Part shown: positions 54,592 through 62,155 of the stretch, one piece after another
Layout: each line of letters begins with the position of its first letter
Numbering within the stretch: position 1 is the stretch's first letter
Source of the DNA: an uncultured Pelagibacteraceae bacterium
GTDB taxonomy: Bacteria > Pseudomonadota > Alphaproteobacteria > Pelagibacterales > Pelagibacteraceae
Reading direction: 5' to 3'
NCBI GenBank assembly: GCA_902633125.1
Contig: CACPEZ010000001.1
Coordinates: 186,001 to 250,000, forward strand
DNA: 64,000 bases
The notes under the pieces: model-generated
Database searches by the model: none
Told to the model about the DNA's origin: nothing
Seen by the model: the letters and a program-made list of their open reading frames with translations, nothing else
Program-made: the position numbers and the translations under genes

Positions 54592-55120
54592 ATTCGAAAA
54601 AACTAATTCCACTAAATCCTATACAATTAACGATTCTCAATTTTCTAATATTATTTTTAGAAATTCCTCCAAGAGCGACCACTCTTTTTTTTGTTAACTT
54701 ACTTATGATATTAAATTTTCTTATACCTAAGTAATTCTTATTCTTCTTAAATAAAGATGATAGAAATAATGAATTAACTTTCTGATTTTCTTTTGTTTTT
54801 ATCTCTTTAATATTATGTGCAGAACCGATCAAATCAAAATTATTTTTAAATGAGTATGACAAATGTCTATAACTTCTATTAAAAGAAGGTATATATGCTC
54901 CGTCTAACTTAAGATTTAATGATAATTTAATATTATTTGAAATATAAAATTTAATTCTTTTTTTCCTACAATAATTTCTAATTTGAATTATACATTTCAA
55001 GTTATTTTGTTTTTTATAATTTCTATAAATAATTGTTGTATTATTGTCTAAATTATCAATATTATTTTTATTAAACTGATTTATAAAATAATATTTTTTT
55101 AATTTAAAGTTATGCATCAA
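54590..55120 (-). CDS. ThiE/TenI-family protein (divergent)
   Basis: A 176-residue TIM-barrel fragment resembling thiamine-phosphate synthase or TenI. Clear parts are LNLKLDGAYIPSFNRSYRHLS, FDLIGSAHNIKEIKTKE and RVVALGGISKNNIRKL (phosphate-binding GGI). It is short and the pyrophosphate-binding motif of true ThiE is not obvious, so enzymatic activity is doubtful. The start overlaps yggS by 9 bases on the opposite strand. SAR11 organisms are thiamine-precursor auxotrophs, making a remodelled ThiE/TenI relative interesting. Confidence 0.7.
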   Translation of the reverse strand: MMHNFKLKKYYFINQFNKNNIDNLDNNTTIIYRNYKKQNNLKCIIQIRNYCRKKRIKFYISNNIKLSLNLKLDGAYIPSFNRSYRHLSYSFKNNFDLIGSAHNIKEIKTKENQKVNSLFLSSLFKKNKNYLGIRKFNIISKLTKKRVVALGGISKNNIRKLRIVNCIGFSGISFFE

Positions 55121-55762
55121 ACAGTAAAAAATTTAATTAACATACAATCAAATGTTAAGCAAAAACTTCAAGAAAATAATTTTATAAATCAACCTAATAT
55201 TATAGCAGTATCAAAAACTTTTAAACTAAATCATATAATTCACTTAATAAATCATGGGCACACACATTATGGAGAAAATAAAGTACAGGAGGCGGTGGAT
55301 AAATGGGAAAAAGTAAAAAAAGAAAATAAGAATATTAAATTGCACTTAATAGGAAAATTGCAGACCAATAAGGTTAAATTTGCTGTAAAAATTTTCGATT
55401 ATATACATTCTCTTGATAGTGAAAAGTTAGCAAATAAAATTGCCTCATACGAAAACCATAAAATAAAATTATTTATTCAAGTCAATATTGGAAACGAAGA
55501 GCAAAAATCAGGAATAAGTGTTAATAAATTAAATGATTTTTATAACTTTTGTAAGGACTTAAAACTAAATGTAGTAGGATTGATGTGTATTCCTCCAATT
55601 GATGACAGTTCAGTTAGATATTTTAAAAAAATGCTAGAGTTAAAACAAAAGCATAATTTTAATGAATTAAGTATGGGTATGTCCTCTGATTATTTAAACG
55701 CTGTGCAGCAAGGTTCTACATTTTTGAGAATAGGATCCGATATATTTGGAAAAAGAAATTAA
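55112..55762 (+). CDS. yggS: PLP-homeostasis protein YggS/PROSC
   Basis: A 216-residue PLP-binding TIM-barrel protein that buffers pyridoxal phosphate. The Lys Schiff-base site is IIAVSKTFKLNHI; also GENKVQEAVDKW, LHLIGKLQTNKVKFAV, VNIGNEEQKSGIS and ELSMGMSSDYLNAV are family motifs. It overlaps the L,D-transpeptidase stop region by 4 bases in convergent orientation. Confidence 0.95.
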   Translation: MHQTVKNLINIQSNVKQKLQENNFINQPNIIAVSKTFKLNHIIHLINHGHTHYGENKVQEAVDKWEKVKKENKNIKLHLIGKLQTNKVKFAVKIFDYIHSLDSEKLANKIASYENHKIKLFIQVNIGNEEQKSGISVNKLNDFYNFCKDLKLNVVGLMCIPPIDDSSVRYFKKMLELKQKHNFNELSMGMSSDYLNAVQQGSTFLRIGSDIFGKRN

Positions 55763-56253
55763 AAAATTTTAATTTTAGTGTTCTTTTTTATTAATTTTAA
55801 TAAAATTAAGAAATCTTTCTTCATCATTGCTATACAACCGTTTGTACTTCTAAAATTTTTTGTCAAATGTAAAAAAATTGCACTACCTTTAGGAATTTTT
55901 GGATTAATCCAATTATATTTAATAGGAATAAAATAATCATATTTATAATCTTTTCTATATAACTTTTCTGATTTAACTTTTTTACTCAGATTAGTAATTT
56001 TATTATAAAATTTTCTGTTACTTACGTCATCGCACCATGCCATATTTTTTTTAATTTTTATAATATTTAAATTTGTCTCAGGTTTTTTGACTCTATCATG
56101 CCTGTAATATAAGTTTCCAAGCGAAAAAATGCCTATAGGTGTTTTTTTATCTCCTTCTAATTTATTTTTAGTAAATCCTTTTTTTCCAACACAACATTTA
56201 AACTCAAACTCATCAAAAAAAAGTGTATGTTTATTTTTTATAATAATTGTCAT
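55759..56253 (-). CDS. L,D-transpeptidase (YkuD) family protein
   Basis: A 164-residue enzyme of the YkuD fold that would cross-link or attach peptidoglycan. The active-site region HLTKNFRSTNGCIAMMKKDF carries the catalytic Cys and the SxGC-like pattern; CCVGKKGFTKNKLEGDKKTPIGIFSLG matches the N-terminal part of the fold. No signal peptide is visible at the annotated start, odd for a periplasmic enzyme. Confidence 0.88.
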   Translation of the reverse strand: MTIIIKNKHTLFFDEFEFKCCVGKKGFTKNKLEGDKKTPIGIFSLGNLYYRHDRVKKPETNLNIIKIKKNMAWCDDVSNRKFYNKITNLSKKVKSEKLYRKDYKYDYFIPIKYNWINPKIPKGSAIFLHLTKNFRSTNGCIAMMKKDFLILLKLIKKNTKIKIF

Positions 56254-56264
56254 AATCTAAAATA

Positions 56265-56816
56265 ATGCAGAAACAAAATTTATTAATTCATAATTCTACA
56301 ATTTTGTATGATATTTTATTTGAAATTAAACATCTTGTCAGTTTTAATATAAAGGAAATAAGTAATCTTGAGATAGAAGAACAAAGTTTTCATGCTTTAG
56401 ATTTAATAATTTCTGATGATGAACTTAAATTAGAAAATCAAATAAAAATTCATTCAAAACCAATTCAATTACCAAAATTGATTGATTCTATAAACCTAAG
56501 CTTTCTGAAAAACAAAATCAATTTTCAAAAAGATATAAAAATTGGAAATTATATTATAAACTTTAATACTCGAAAATTGTTCAAAGAAAATAAAGTTCTT
56601 TCTTTAACAGAAAAAGAAGCACTGATTATTAGTTTTTTAAATAACGCCAAAAATGCTGCATCAATAAAAGAACTTCAAAAAAATGTTTGGGGATATAAAT
56701 CTAAACTCGAGACACATACGGTAGAAACCCATGTGTATAGACTAAGAAAGAAAATTCTAAAAACTTTTGACGATAACAATTTTATAAAAAGTTTAAAATT
56801 AGGATACAAAATATAA
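56265..56816 (+). CDS. OmpR-type winged-helix regulator with degenerate receiver
   Basis: A 183-residue protein with a clear C-terminal trans_reg_C winged helix (about 92-183): IIFNTRKL-like strand, LTEKEALIISFLNNA, VWGYKSKLETHTVETHVYRLRKKI and LGYKI. The N-terminal 85 residues are the size of a shortened receiver, but I see no phosphorylatable Asp pair or Lys in the expected context (ALDLIISDD has an acidic end but no normal receiver core). It probably binds DNA without classical phosphorelay control. Confidence 0.82.
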   Translation: MQKQNLLIHNSTILYDILFEIKHLVSFNIKEISNLEIEEQSFHALDLIISDDELKLENQIKIHSKPIQLPKLIDSINLSFLKNKINFQKDIKIGNYIINFNTRKLFKENKVLSLTEKEALIISFLNNAKNAASIKELQKNVWGYKSKLETHTVETHVYRLRKKILKTFDDNNFIKSLKLGYKI

Positions 56817-56843
56817 CAATTCTCCTAATATGCTCCATGCAAA

Positions 56844-56963
56844 ATGATTAAAATTTTAAATAAAAAAAACTTAATTGCAAAAGATTTGTTTACAAAAAAA
56901 TATAAACCTAAAATAATAAAACCTAAAAAAGGTAAAGGTAGTTTTAAGAGAAAAAAAAAATAG
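56844..56963 (+). CDS. ArfA-like ribosome-rescue small protein (39 aa)
   Basis: An ORF below the track's cut-off: MIKILNKKNLIAKDLF...KPKKGKGSFKRKKK. It aligns, as I recall E. coli ArfA, with the core pattern NxIxxxLxxxxFRxRVxKxKKGKGSYxRK: N-terminal NLIAKDLF, then KPKIIKPKKGKGSFKRK. ArfA recruits RF2 to stalled non-stop ribosomes. The product ends right after the KGKGS motif, near where E. coli ArfA is naturally truncated. It lacks a Shine-Dalgarno; a 5-codon uORF (MLHAK) overlaps its ATG as AAATGA. It ends flush with the convergent 2OG oxygenase gene. Confidence 0.65.
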   Translation: MIKILNKKNLIAKDLFTKKYKPKIIKPKKGKGSFKRKKK

Positions 56964-57575
56964 CTACTTTAAAATATCGATATTGAAACTTATTACAATT
57001 CTATCTTCTTCTGATAAATTCATACCAACTGAATGTGGAAGATAAGCAGGAAAAAGCAATAAATCTCCTGCTACAGGTTTTATTTGTGCAATATTCTGAT
57101 TAAATTCTGTTCTTTTATTACTTATTGCTATTCTCTCTTTTGCAACTTGATTAGGATTTGAAACATTAAATGAACCACAATTTTCTGGTGCCTTCACATA
57201 GTATGCTGCACTTAAATAATTATTTGGATGCGTATGTTCTATATTAAAATTATTTTTTTTATTTATAATTGCCCACATTTCTGTAAGATTAACTTTCTCT
57301 GGTGCATAAAACCATCCGTATTCCCTGAATACATCTGCAACATATTTTTGTATTTCCATAAAGAAATTAAATGGCGGTTTATCTTTTTTTTTTAGATCAA
57401 ATGGTTTTGAATGCCATCCTCCTTGATTAGATCTAATTAAGCCATCTTTGTCATCTTTATAAAGCTCATATATATATTTTGATAAGTTCTCATTATGTTT
57501 TTCATAGTTTTCAACTTTGTAGTGAAAAATAGGTTGAGGGAAAAATTTAAAAATTTTTTTTTCTATTAGGGTCAC
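56964..57575 (-). CDS. 2OG-Fe(II) oxygenase-like protein
   Basis: A 203-residue protein of a TIGR02466-like oxygenase family. The cupin-type core has WAIINKKNNFNIEHTHPNNYLSAAYYVKAPENCGSFN (probable His-x-His metal ligands) and GDLLLFPAYLPHSVGMN (third His). Substrate unknown. Members are common in marine Alphaproteobacteria and cyanophages. It lies 2 bases downstream of the PfkB-kinase gene. Confidence 0.85.
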   Translation of the reverse strand: MTLIEKKIFKFFPQPIFHYKVENYEKHNENLSKYIYELYKDDKDGLIRSNQGGWHSKPFDLKKKDKPPFNFFMEIQKYVADVFREYGWFYAPEKVNLTEMWAIINKKNNFNIEHTHPNNYLSAAYYVKAPENCGSFNVSNPNQVAKERIAISNKRTEFNQNIAQIKPVAGDLLLFPAYLPHSVGMNLSEEDRIVISFNIDILK

Positions 57576-57577
57576 AA

Positions 57578-58507
57578 TTATAGTCTAGCCCCTATCTGTT
57601 GAATTACTTTTGATGACATTTGCCTTCCCTTATCAAGACATTCAATTGAACTTAAATTATTAATATTTCCATGTAAAAAACCCGATGCAAATAAGTCTCC
57701 TGCACCAGTAAGATCTTTAATACTCAAATTTTTTTCTACACCATTCTCAACTACCTCATCTCCATTTATTGAAATAGCTCCTTTATCTCCTCTAGTTACA
57801 ATTAGTAGTTTTTTTAAATTTTTTCCAAAATCAATTACATCCCTGAAATTTTTTGCATCAATCAATGACATTATTTCTTGTTCATTTGAAAAGATAATAT
57901 CTAATTTATTTTTTACTAAATCTAAAAAATGTTGCTTGTGCCTATCAACGCAGAACTGATCTGACAAAGACATAGCAACCTTATTGGCGTTTTTAATCGC
58001 TTTTTCAAATGCTTTTTTTGGTTCTCCTTCATCCCATAAGTACCCTTCAAGAAATATCATTTCAGAATTTTTTACAACTTCAATATTGACGTCATTTTCA
58101 TTAATTTTGCCTGCAGTACCAAGAAATGTACACATTGTTCTTTCAGAATCTGGAGTTACTAAAATTAAACAAGTTCCTGTAGGTAATTTTTCTTTCTTTT
58201 TAGAGTAAAAATATTCGACATTCTCGGATTTTAAACCATCTTCGTATTTACTTCCAAGTTCATCATCGCTCACTTTCCCAATAAAACCTACTTTATTACC
58301 AAGTTGAGATAATCCTACAATAGTATTTGCTACTGATCCCCCTGATATAGTTTTCTCAATTTTAAGATTAGATAACATAGTCTTAAATTCCTTATCATCA
58401 AAAATAAGCTTCATGGTACCTTTAGTTAAATTATTTTGTTCGATAAAATCTTCGTTAACTTTACAAATAACATCAACAATTGCATTTCCAATTCCTAGAA
58501 TTTTCAT
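57578..58507 (-). CDS. PfkB-family sugar/nucleoside kinase (adenosine-kinase-like)
   Basis: A 309-residue ribokinase-fold kinase. The N-terminal GIGNAIVDVICKV, ISGGSVANTIVGLSQLG, VGFIGKVSDDELG and the C-terminal anion hole LTGAGDLFASGFLHG (catalytic Asp) are complete. The ISGGSVANT variant resembles the adenosine-kinase subgroup, but sugar substrates cannot be excluded. It is 1 base downstream of nth. Confidence 0.9.
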   Translation of the reverse strand: MKILGIGNAIVDVICKVNEDFIEQNNLTKGTMKLIFDDKEFKTMLSNLKIEKTISGGSVANTIVGLSQLGNKVGFIGKVSDDELGSKYEDGLKSENVEYFYSKKKEKLPTGTCLILVTPDSERTMCTFLGTAGKINENDVNIEVVKNSEMIFLEGYLWDEGEPKKAFEKAIKNANKVAMSLSDQFCVDRHKQHFLDLVKNKLDIIFSNEQEIMSLIDAKNFRDVIDFGKNLKKLLIVTRGDKGAISINGDEVVENGVEKNLSIKDLTGAGDLFASGFLHGNINNLSSIECLDKGRQMSSKVIQQIGARL

Positions 58508-58508
58508 T

Positions 58509-59162
58509 TTAAGCTTTCTTTGTTTTAATTGGCCTTTTTCTTTTAGGATAACAAGAAGTACAAATTTTACAAGAAATACCGTAACACTCTCTCGCTTTAC
58601 AATATTCCCTCCCGTAATAAATTATTTGAAGATGGAGTTTATTCCAATATTTTTTTGGGAATAAACGCTTTAAATCCTCTTCTGTTTGAACAACATTTTT
58701 TCCACTAGTTAAACCCCAACGTTGAGCAAGTCTATGTATATGAGTATCTATTGGAAACGCAGGATATCCAAAACCTTGTGACATAACTACACTTGCTGTT
58801 TTGTGTCCTACGCCAGGTAGCTCCTCTAACTCCTCAAAAGTCTTTGGAACTCTACCATTATATTTTTCTACTAAAGTTTTTGAAAGATTATAAACGCTCT
58901 TCGCTTTAATTCTAAAAATCCCAATGCTTCTTATTAATTTTTCTATTTTCTTTCTACCTAGCTTAACAAAATGCTGAGGTTTATTGTATTTTGGATAAAT
59001 ATTTTTTGTGACATTATTTACATTAACATCTGTACATTGAGCAGAAAGTAATACAGATATTAAAAGCGTAAATATATTTCTATGTTTTAATGGTATTGGT
59101 GTTGTTGGATAGGTTTTATTAAGTATTTTTAAAACTATTTTAGCCCTTTGAACTTCATTCAT
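58509..59162 (-). CDS. nth: Endonuclease III (DNA glycosylase/AP lyase)
   Basis: Nth removes oxidised pyrimidines. The 217-residue protein has the helix-hairpin-helix LEELPGVGHKTASVVM (catalytic Lys) and FPIDTHIHRLAQRWGL with the catalytic Asp. The C-terminal iron-sulphur segment YCKARECYGISCKICTSC has five cysteines with spacing x4-x4-x2-x2, not the usual C-x6-C-x2-C-x5-C. It overlaps dapB by 1 base. Confidence 0.93.
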   Translation of the reverse strand: MNEVQRAKIVLKILNKTYPTTPIPLKHRNIFTLLISVLLSAQCTDVNVNNVTKNIYPKYNKPQHFVKLGRKKIEKLIRSIGIFRIKAKSVYNLSKTLVEKYNGRVPKTFEELEELPGVGHKTASVVMSQGFGYPAFPIDTHIHRLAQRWGLTSGKNVVQTEEDLKRLFPKKYWNKLHLQIIYYGREYCKARECYGISCKICTSCYPKRKRPIKTKKA

Positions 59163-59938
59163 TATTTAAAATTCAGAAGATTTCTCATTGAATAAAGGCC
59201 TGGTTTTTTATTTATTAGCCATTTTGCAGCAGTTATTGCTCCTTCAGAATATAAAGCTCTATCAAAAGCTTCATGGTTTAGTGTTATAATTTCCTTTCCA
59301 CTTGAAAAGGTAACTTCGTGTTCACCTATAATTTCACCTTTTCTGATTGAATTGAAATTAATTTTTTTTCCATAAGGAAATTTTTTTTTATTTAAATATT
59401 TTTTACCGATCATTTTATAAAAGTTTTTATTTTTTCCTACAGCAATTCCCTTTCCAAGCATTAAAGCTGTACCAGATGGATGATCTTTTTTATGTTTGTG
59501 ATGAACCTCAAAAACTTTACTTAGATAATTATTACCAAGCGATGCCGATGTAATCTCGGTTAGGTACATGAGCAAATTAATTCCAAGGCTCATATTTCCT
59601 GCTTTTAAAATTGGAATTTTTTTAGAAAACTTCTTTATTAAATTTTCCTCTTTTTCTGTAAAACCTGTTGTGCCTATAACTACTCTTTTTTTTAATCTAC
59701 TAGCGATTTTTAGAACCTCAAATGTACATTTTGGTATTGTGAAATCTATTATTACATTTGCTTTATTTAAAGTTTTTTCGGTATTTAACCCGAGATTTAT
59801 TCCACTGATTTTCTTTTTAATTAATCTATTTTCAGTAAGAGCAACTAATTTAGTGGACTTATCTTTTATAGCAGATTTAATGAGTTGTTGACCCATTCTT
59901 CCCATACAACCAGTTATAGCTAAATTAATTTTTTTCAT
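59162..59938 (-). CDS. dapB: 4-hydroxy-tetrahydrodipicolinate reductase
   Basis: DapB acts in the lysine and peptidoglycan diaminopimelate pathway. It has 258 residues with the cofactor loop ITGCMGRMGQQLIK, VVIGTTGFTEKEE and the catalytic EVHHKHKKDHPSGTALMLG. It overlaps nth by 1 base and starts 44 bases from the divergent secreted lyase-like gene. Confidence 0.96.
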   Translation of the reverse strand: MKKINLAITGCMGRMGQQLIKSAIKDKSTKLVALTENRLIKKKISGINLGLNTEKTLNKANVIIDFTIPKCTFEVLKIASRLKKRVVIGTTGFTEKEENLIKKFSKKIPILKAGNMSLGINLLMYLTEITSASLGNNYLSKVFEVHHKHKKDHPSGTALMLGKGIAVGKNKNFYKMIGKKYLNKKKFPYGKKINFNSIRKGEIIGEHEVTFSSGKEIITLNHEAFDRALYSEGAITAAKWLINKKPGLYSMRNLLNFK

Positions 59939-59981
59939 TAATATTTATTTAATATAATATACATAACTTAAATTAATTTAA

Positions 59982-60995
59982 ATGAATTATATTATAAAAA
60001 TTATTTTTTTACTTAGCATTTGTACTTCGGTTGTTGCTGAAGAAGCAATATTTCATAAAAATTTAAAAATTAAAAAAGATGATACCACTGTAAATGTTAA
60101 AGGTGGGTTTAAAATTATAAGAGAACAATTTTACAAAAATTTTAAAAAAGAAAATAATTTGGATTATAACTTTTTAGAAGTTACAAAAAAAAATCCTAGA
60201 CATGGTGATACCGCACTTAAGTTAACTGTAGGGACAGGGTGTATTGGTTCAAAGGCAGATTGTAAAAGATCTAACTTTGAGTCTAAAAAAAGAGTCGAGG
60301 TGAGTGGAAGAAAAAACGGAAAAAAGGACGATAATGTATGGATGTCGATGTCACTTTTGATACCAAAGGACTTTAAATGGGGAGGAAGATTAACAATACA
60401 GCAATGGCATAACGATATAGAAGTTTATGAACCAATGTTTGAGACTGATATAAAAAATTTTGTTGGACTGATAATGAAAAATGGAACCAGAAAGGGCTAT
60501 TTTGTACTAGATAAGCCAAATAAGAATTGTTCTGCAGGATCAGGAGATGGTTCTACAGGAGCCAATTTCTGTATAAAATCATATCAAGAGTTTAAATTAT
60601 TAAATTGGGACGAATTATTGAGCTTTAAAGGAAAATGGATAGACATTATACACAACATCAATTTTAATTCTGATCCAGAGAAAGGTTACTTTAAAATTTG
60701 GATTAATGGTGATCTTAAAGTAGATCATAAAGGACAAACAATTTGGAAAACTCATGGAGATGTAGAAAAGTATTTTGGAAAAAATCGTTGGGATTTTAAA
60801 TTTGGAATTTACACAACTTCAAAAATGGCATTTAAATTATATTTTGATGAAATTTGGATTAAAAGATCATGTAAAGGTCTAAAGTTAAAGCGACTTGGTT
60901 ATAAATGTAAAAATTTATTAGATCAAGAAGGAGGTGTTAAACCTTATTCAATTAAGGATATCAGTGCTAATCCAGAATTAGCAGGTACTTTATAA
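59982..60995 (+). CDS. Secreted polysaccharide-lyase-like protein (heparin lyase I type)
   Basis: A 337-residue protein with a signal peptide (MNYIIKIIFLLSICTSVVAEE). It has a jelly-roll beta-sandwich pattern: DTALKLTVGTG, RVEVSGRKNGKKDDNVWMSMSLLIPKDFKWGGRLTIQQWHND, GKWIDIIHNINFNSDPEKGYFKIWINGDLKVDHKG and KFGIYTTSKMAFKLYFDEIWI. This fits the Polysacc_lyase (PL20/heparin lyase I) fold. Which polysaccharide it acts on is unknown, and a binding-only role is possible. It is unusual for a streamlined free-living organism. Confidence 0.8.
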   Translation: MNYIIKIIFLLSICTSVVAEEAIFHKNLKIKKDDTTVNVKGGFKIIREQFYKNFKKENNLDYNFLEVTKKNPRHGDTALKLTVGTGCIGSKADCKRSNFESKKRVEVSGRKNGKKDDNVWMSMSLLIPKDFKWGGRLTIQQWHNDIEVYEPMFETDIKNFVGLIMKNGTRKGYFVLDKPNKNCSAGSGDGSTGANFCIKSYQEFKLLNWDELLSFKGKWIDIIHNINFNSDPEKGYFKIWINGDLKVDHKGQTIWKTHGDVEKYFGKNRWDFKFGIYTTSKMAFKLYFDEIWIKRSCKGLKLKRLGYKCKNLLDQEGGVKPYSIKDISANPELAGTL

Positions 60996-61002
60996 TTTTT
61001 GG

Positions 61003-62127
61003 TTAATTTTTCCAGAAACTCTTAGCTTTTTGAAAAAACTTTCTAATACTTGGGTTAGATTTTTCGTTTTCAATTTCTCTAAATTTTTCTAATAATTCTT
61101 TTTGTTCTTTATTAAGAGATATTGGAACTTCAGTGTTAACCTGCACATAAAGGTCTCCAAAATCATTACCTCTCATGTAAGGCATTCCTTTTCCTCTTAA
61201 TCGAAATTGTTTTCCACTTTGTGTTCCTGCTGGAATTTTAATTTTAGCTTTACCTCCGTCAATTGTTGGAATTTCAATCGATGTACCTAGAGCAGCATCT
61301 GCTATAGAAACTGGACACTCAAAAAATAAGTTTTCATCTGATCTTTTAAATAAATCATGAGAATGAACATTGATGAATAAATATAAATCACCACTACTTC
61401 CACCTCTCGATCCAGCTTCACCCTTCCCTGAAAGCCTTATTCTTGTCCCATCATCCACACCTTTTGGAATAGTAACTGATAATCTTTTTGAAGCCTGTTT
61501 TTTACCCTGTCCATTACAACTAGAGCAAGGATGAGTGATTTCCTCCCCTGCACCAGCACATTGAGGACATGTTTGTTGGACTGTAAAGAAACCTTGGCTC
61601 GATCTTACTTGACCATGACCACCGCACATCGAGCAAGCTCCAGCCTGATGACCAGGTTTTGAACCTGATCCACTACAAGTATCGCATTTTTCAGATGTTG
61701 AAAATTTTATATCTTGTTTCTTTCCTGAAAAGGCTTCTTCCAATGATATAGATAAATCATATCTTAAATCCGACCCTCTATTATTTGACCTTCTTGATCT
61801 ACGGCCTCCACCGAAACCCTCTCCAAAAAAATCTTCAAAAATATCAGAGAAATGATTTGAAAAGTCAAAATTTCCAAATCCGCCTCTTCCACCACCTCCA
61901 TTTTCAAAAGCTGCATGACCAAAATTATCATAATTTTGTTTTCTCTCGGAATTCGAGAGTACATGGTAAGCTTCAGATGCTTCTTTAAATTTTTCTTCAG
62001 CACCTTTATCACCTTTATTTTTGTCTGGATGATATTTAACTGCGAGTTTTCTGTAAGCTGATTTTATCTGGTCTGTAGAAGCACTTTTATTTACACCTAA
62101 AACTTCGTAATAATCTCTTTTTGCCAT
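61003..62127 (-). CDS. dnaJ: Chaperone protein DnaJ
   Basis: DnaJ delivers clients to DnaK and stimulates its ATPase. The 374-residue protein has the J-domain with HPDKNKGD, a Gly/Phe-rich region, four zinc-binding repeats ([32 protein letters not shown]) and C-terminal client-binding domains. It follows dnaK by 28 bases, probably on one heat-shock transcript. Confidence 0.97.
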   Translation of the reverse strand: MAKRDYYEVLGVNKSASTDQIKSAYRKLAVKYHPDKNKGDKGAEEKFKEASEAYHVLSNSERKQNYDNFGHAAFENGGGGRGGFGNFDFSNHFSDIFEDFFGEGFGGGRRSRRSNNRGSDLRYDLSISLEEAFSGKKQDIKFSTSEKCDTCSGSGSKPGHQAGACSMCGGHGQVRSSQGFFTVQQTCPQCAGAGEEITHPCSSCNGQGKKQASKRLSVTIPKGVDDGTRIRLSGKGEAGSRGGSSGDLYLFINVHSHDLFKRSDENLFFECPVSIADAALGTSIEIPTIDGGKAKIKIPAGTQSGKQFRLRGKGMPYMRGNDFGDLYVQVNTEVPISLNKEQKELLEKFREIENEKSNPSIRKFFQKAKSFWKN

Positions 62128-62155
62128 AACATGTTATAGACAAATAGTTGTTTTG

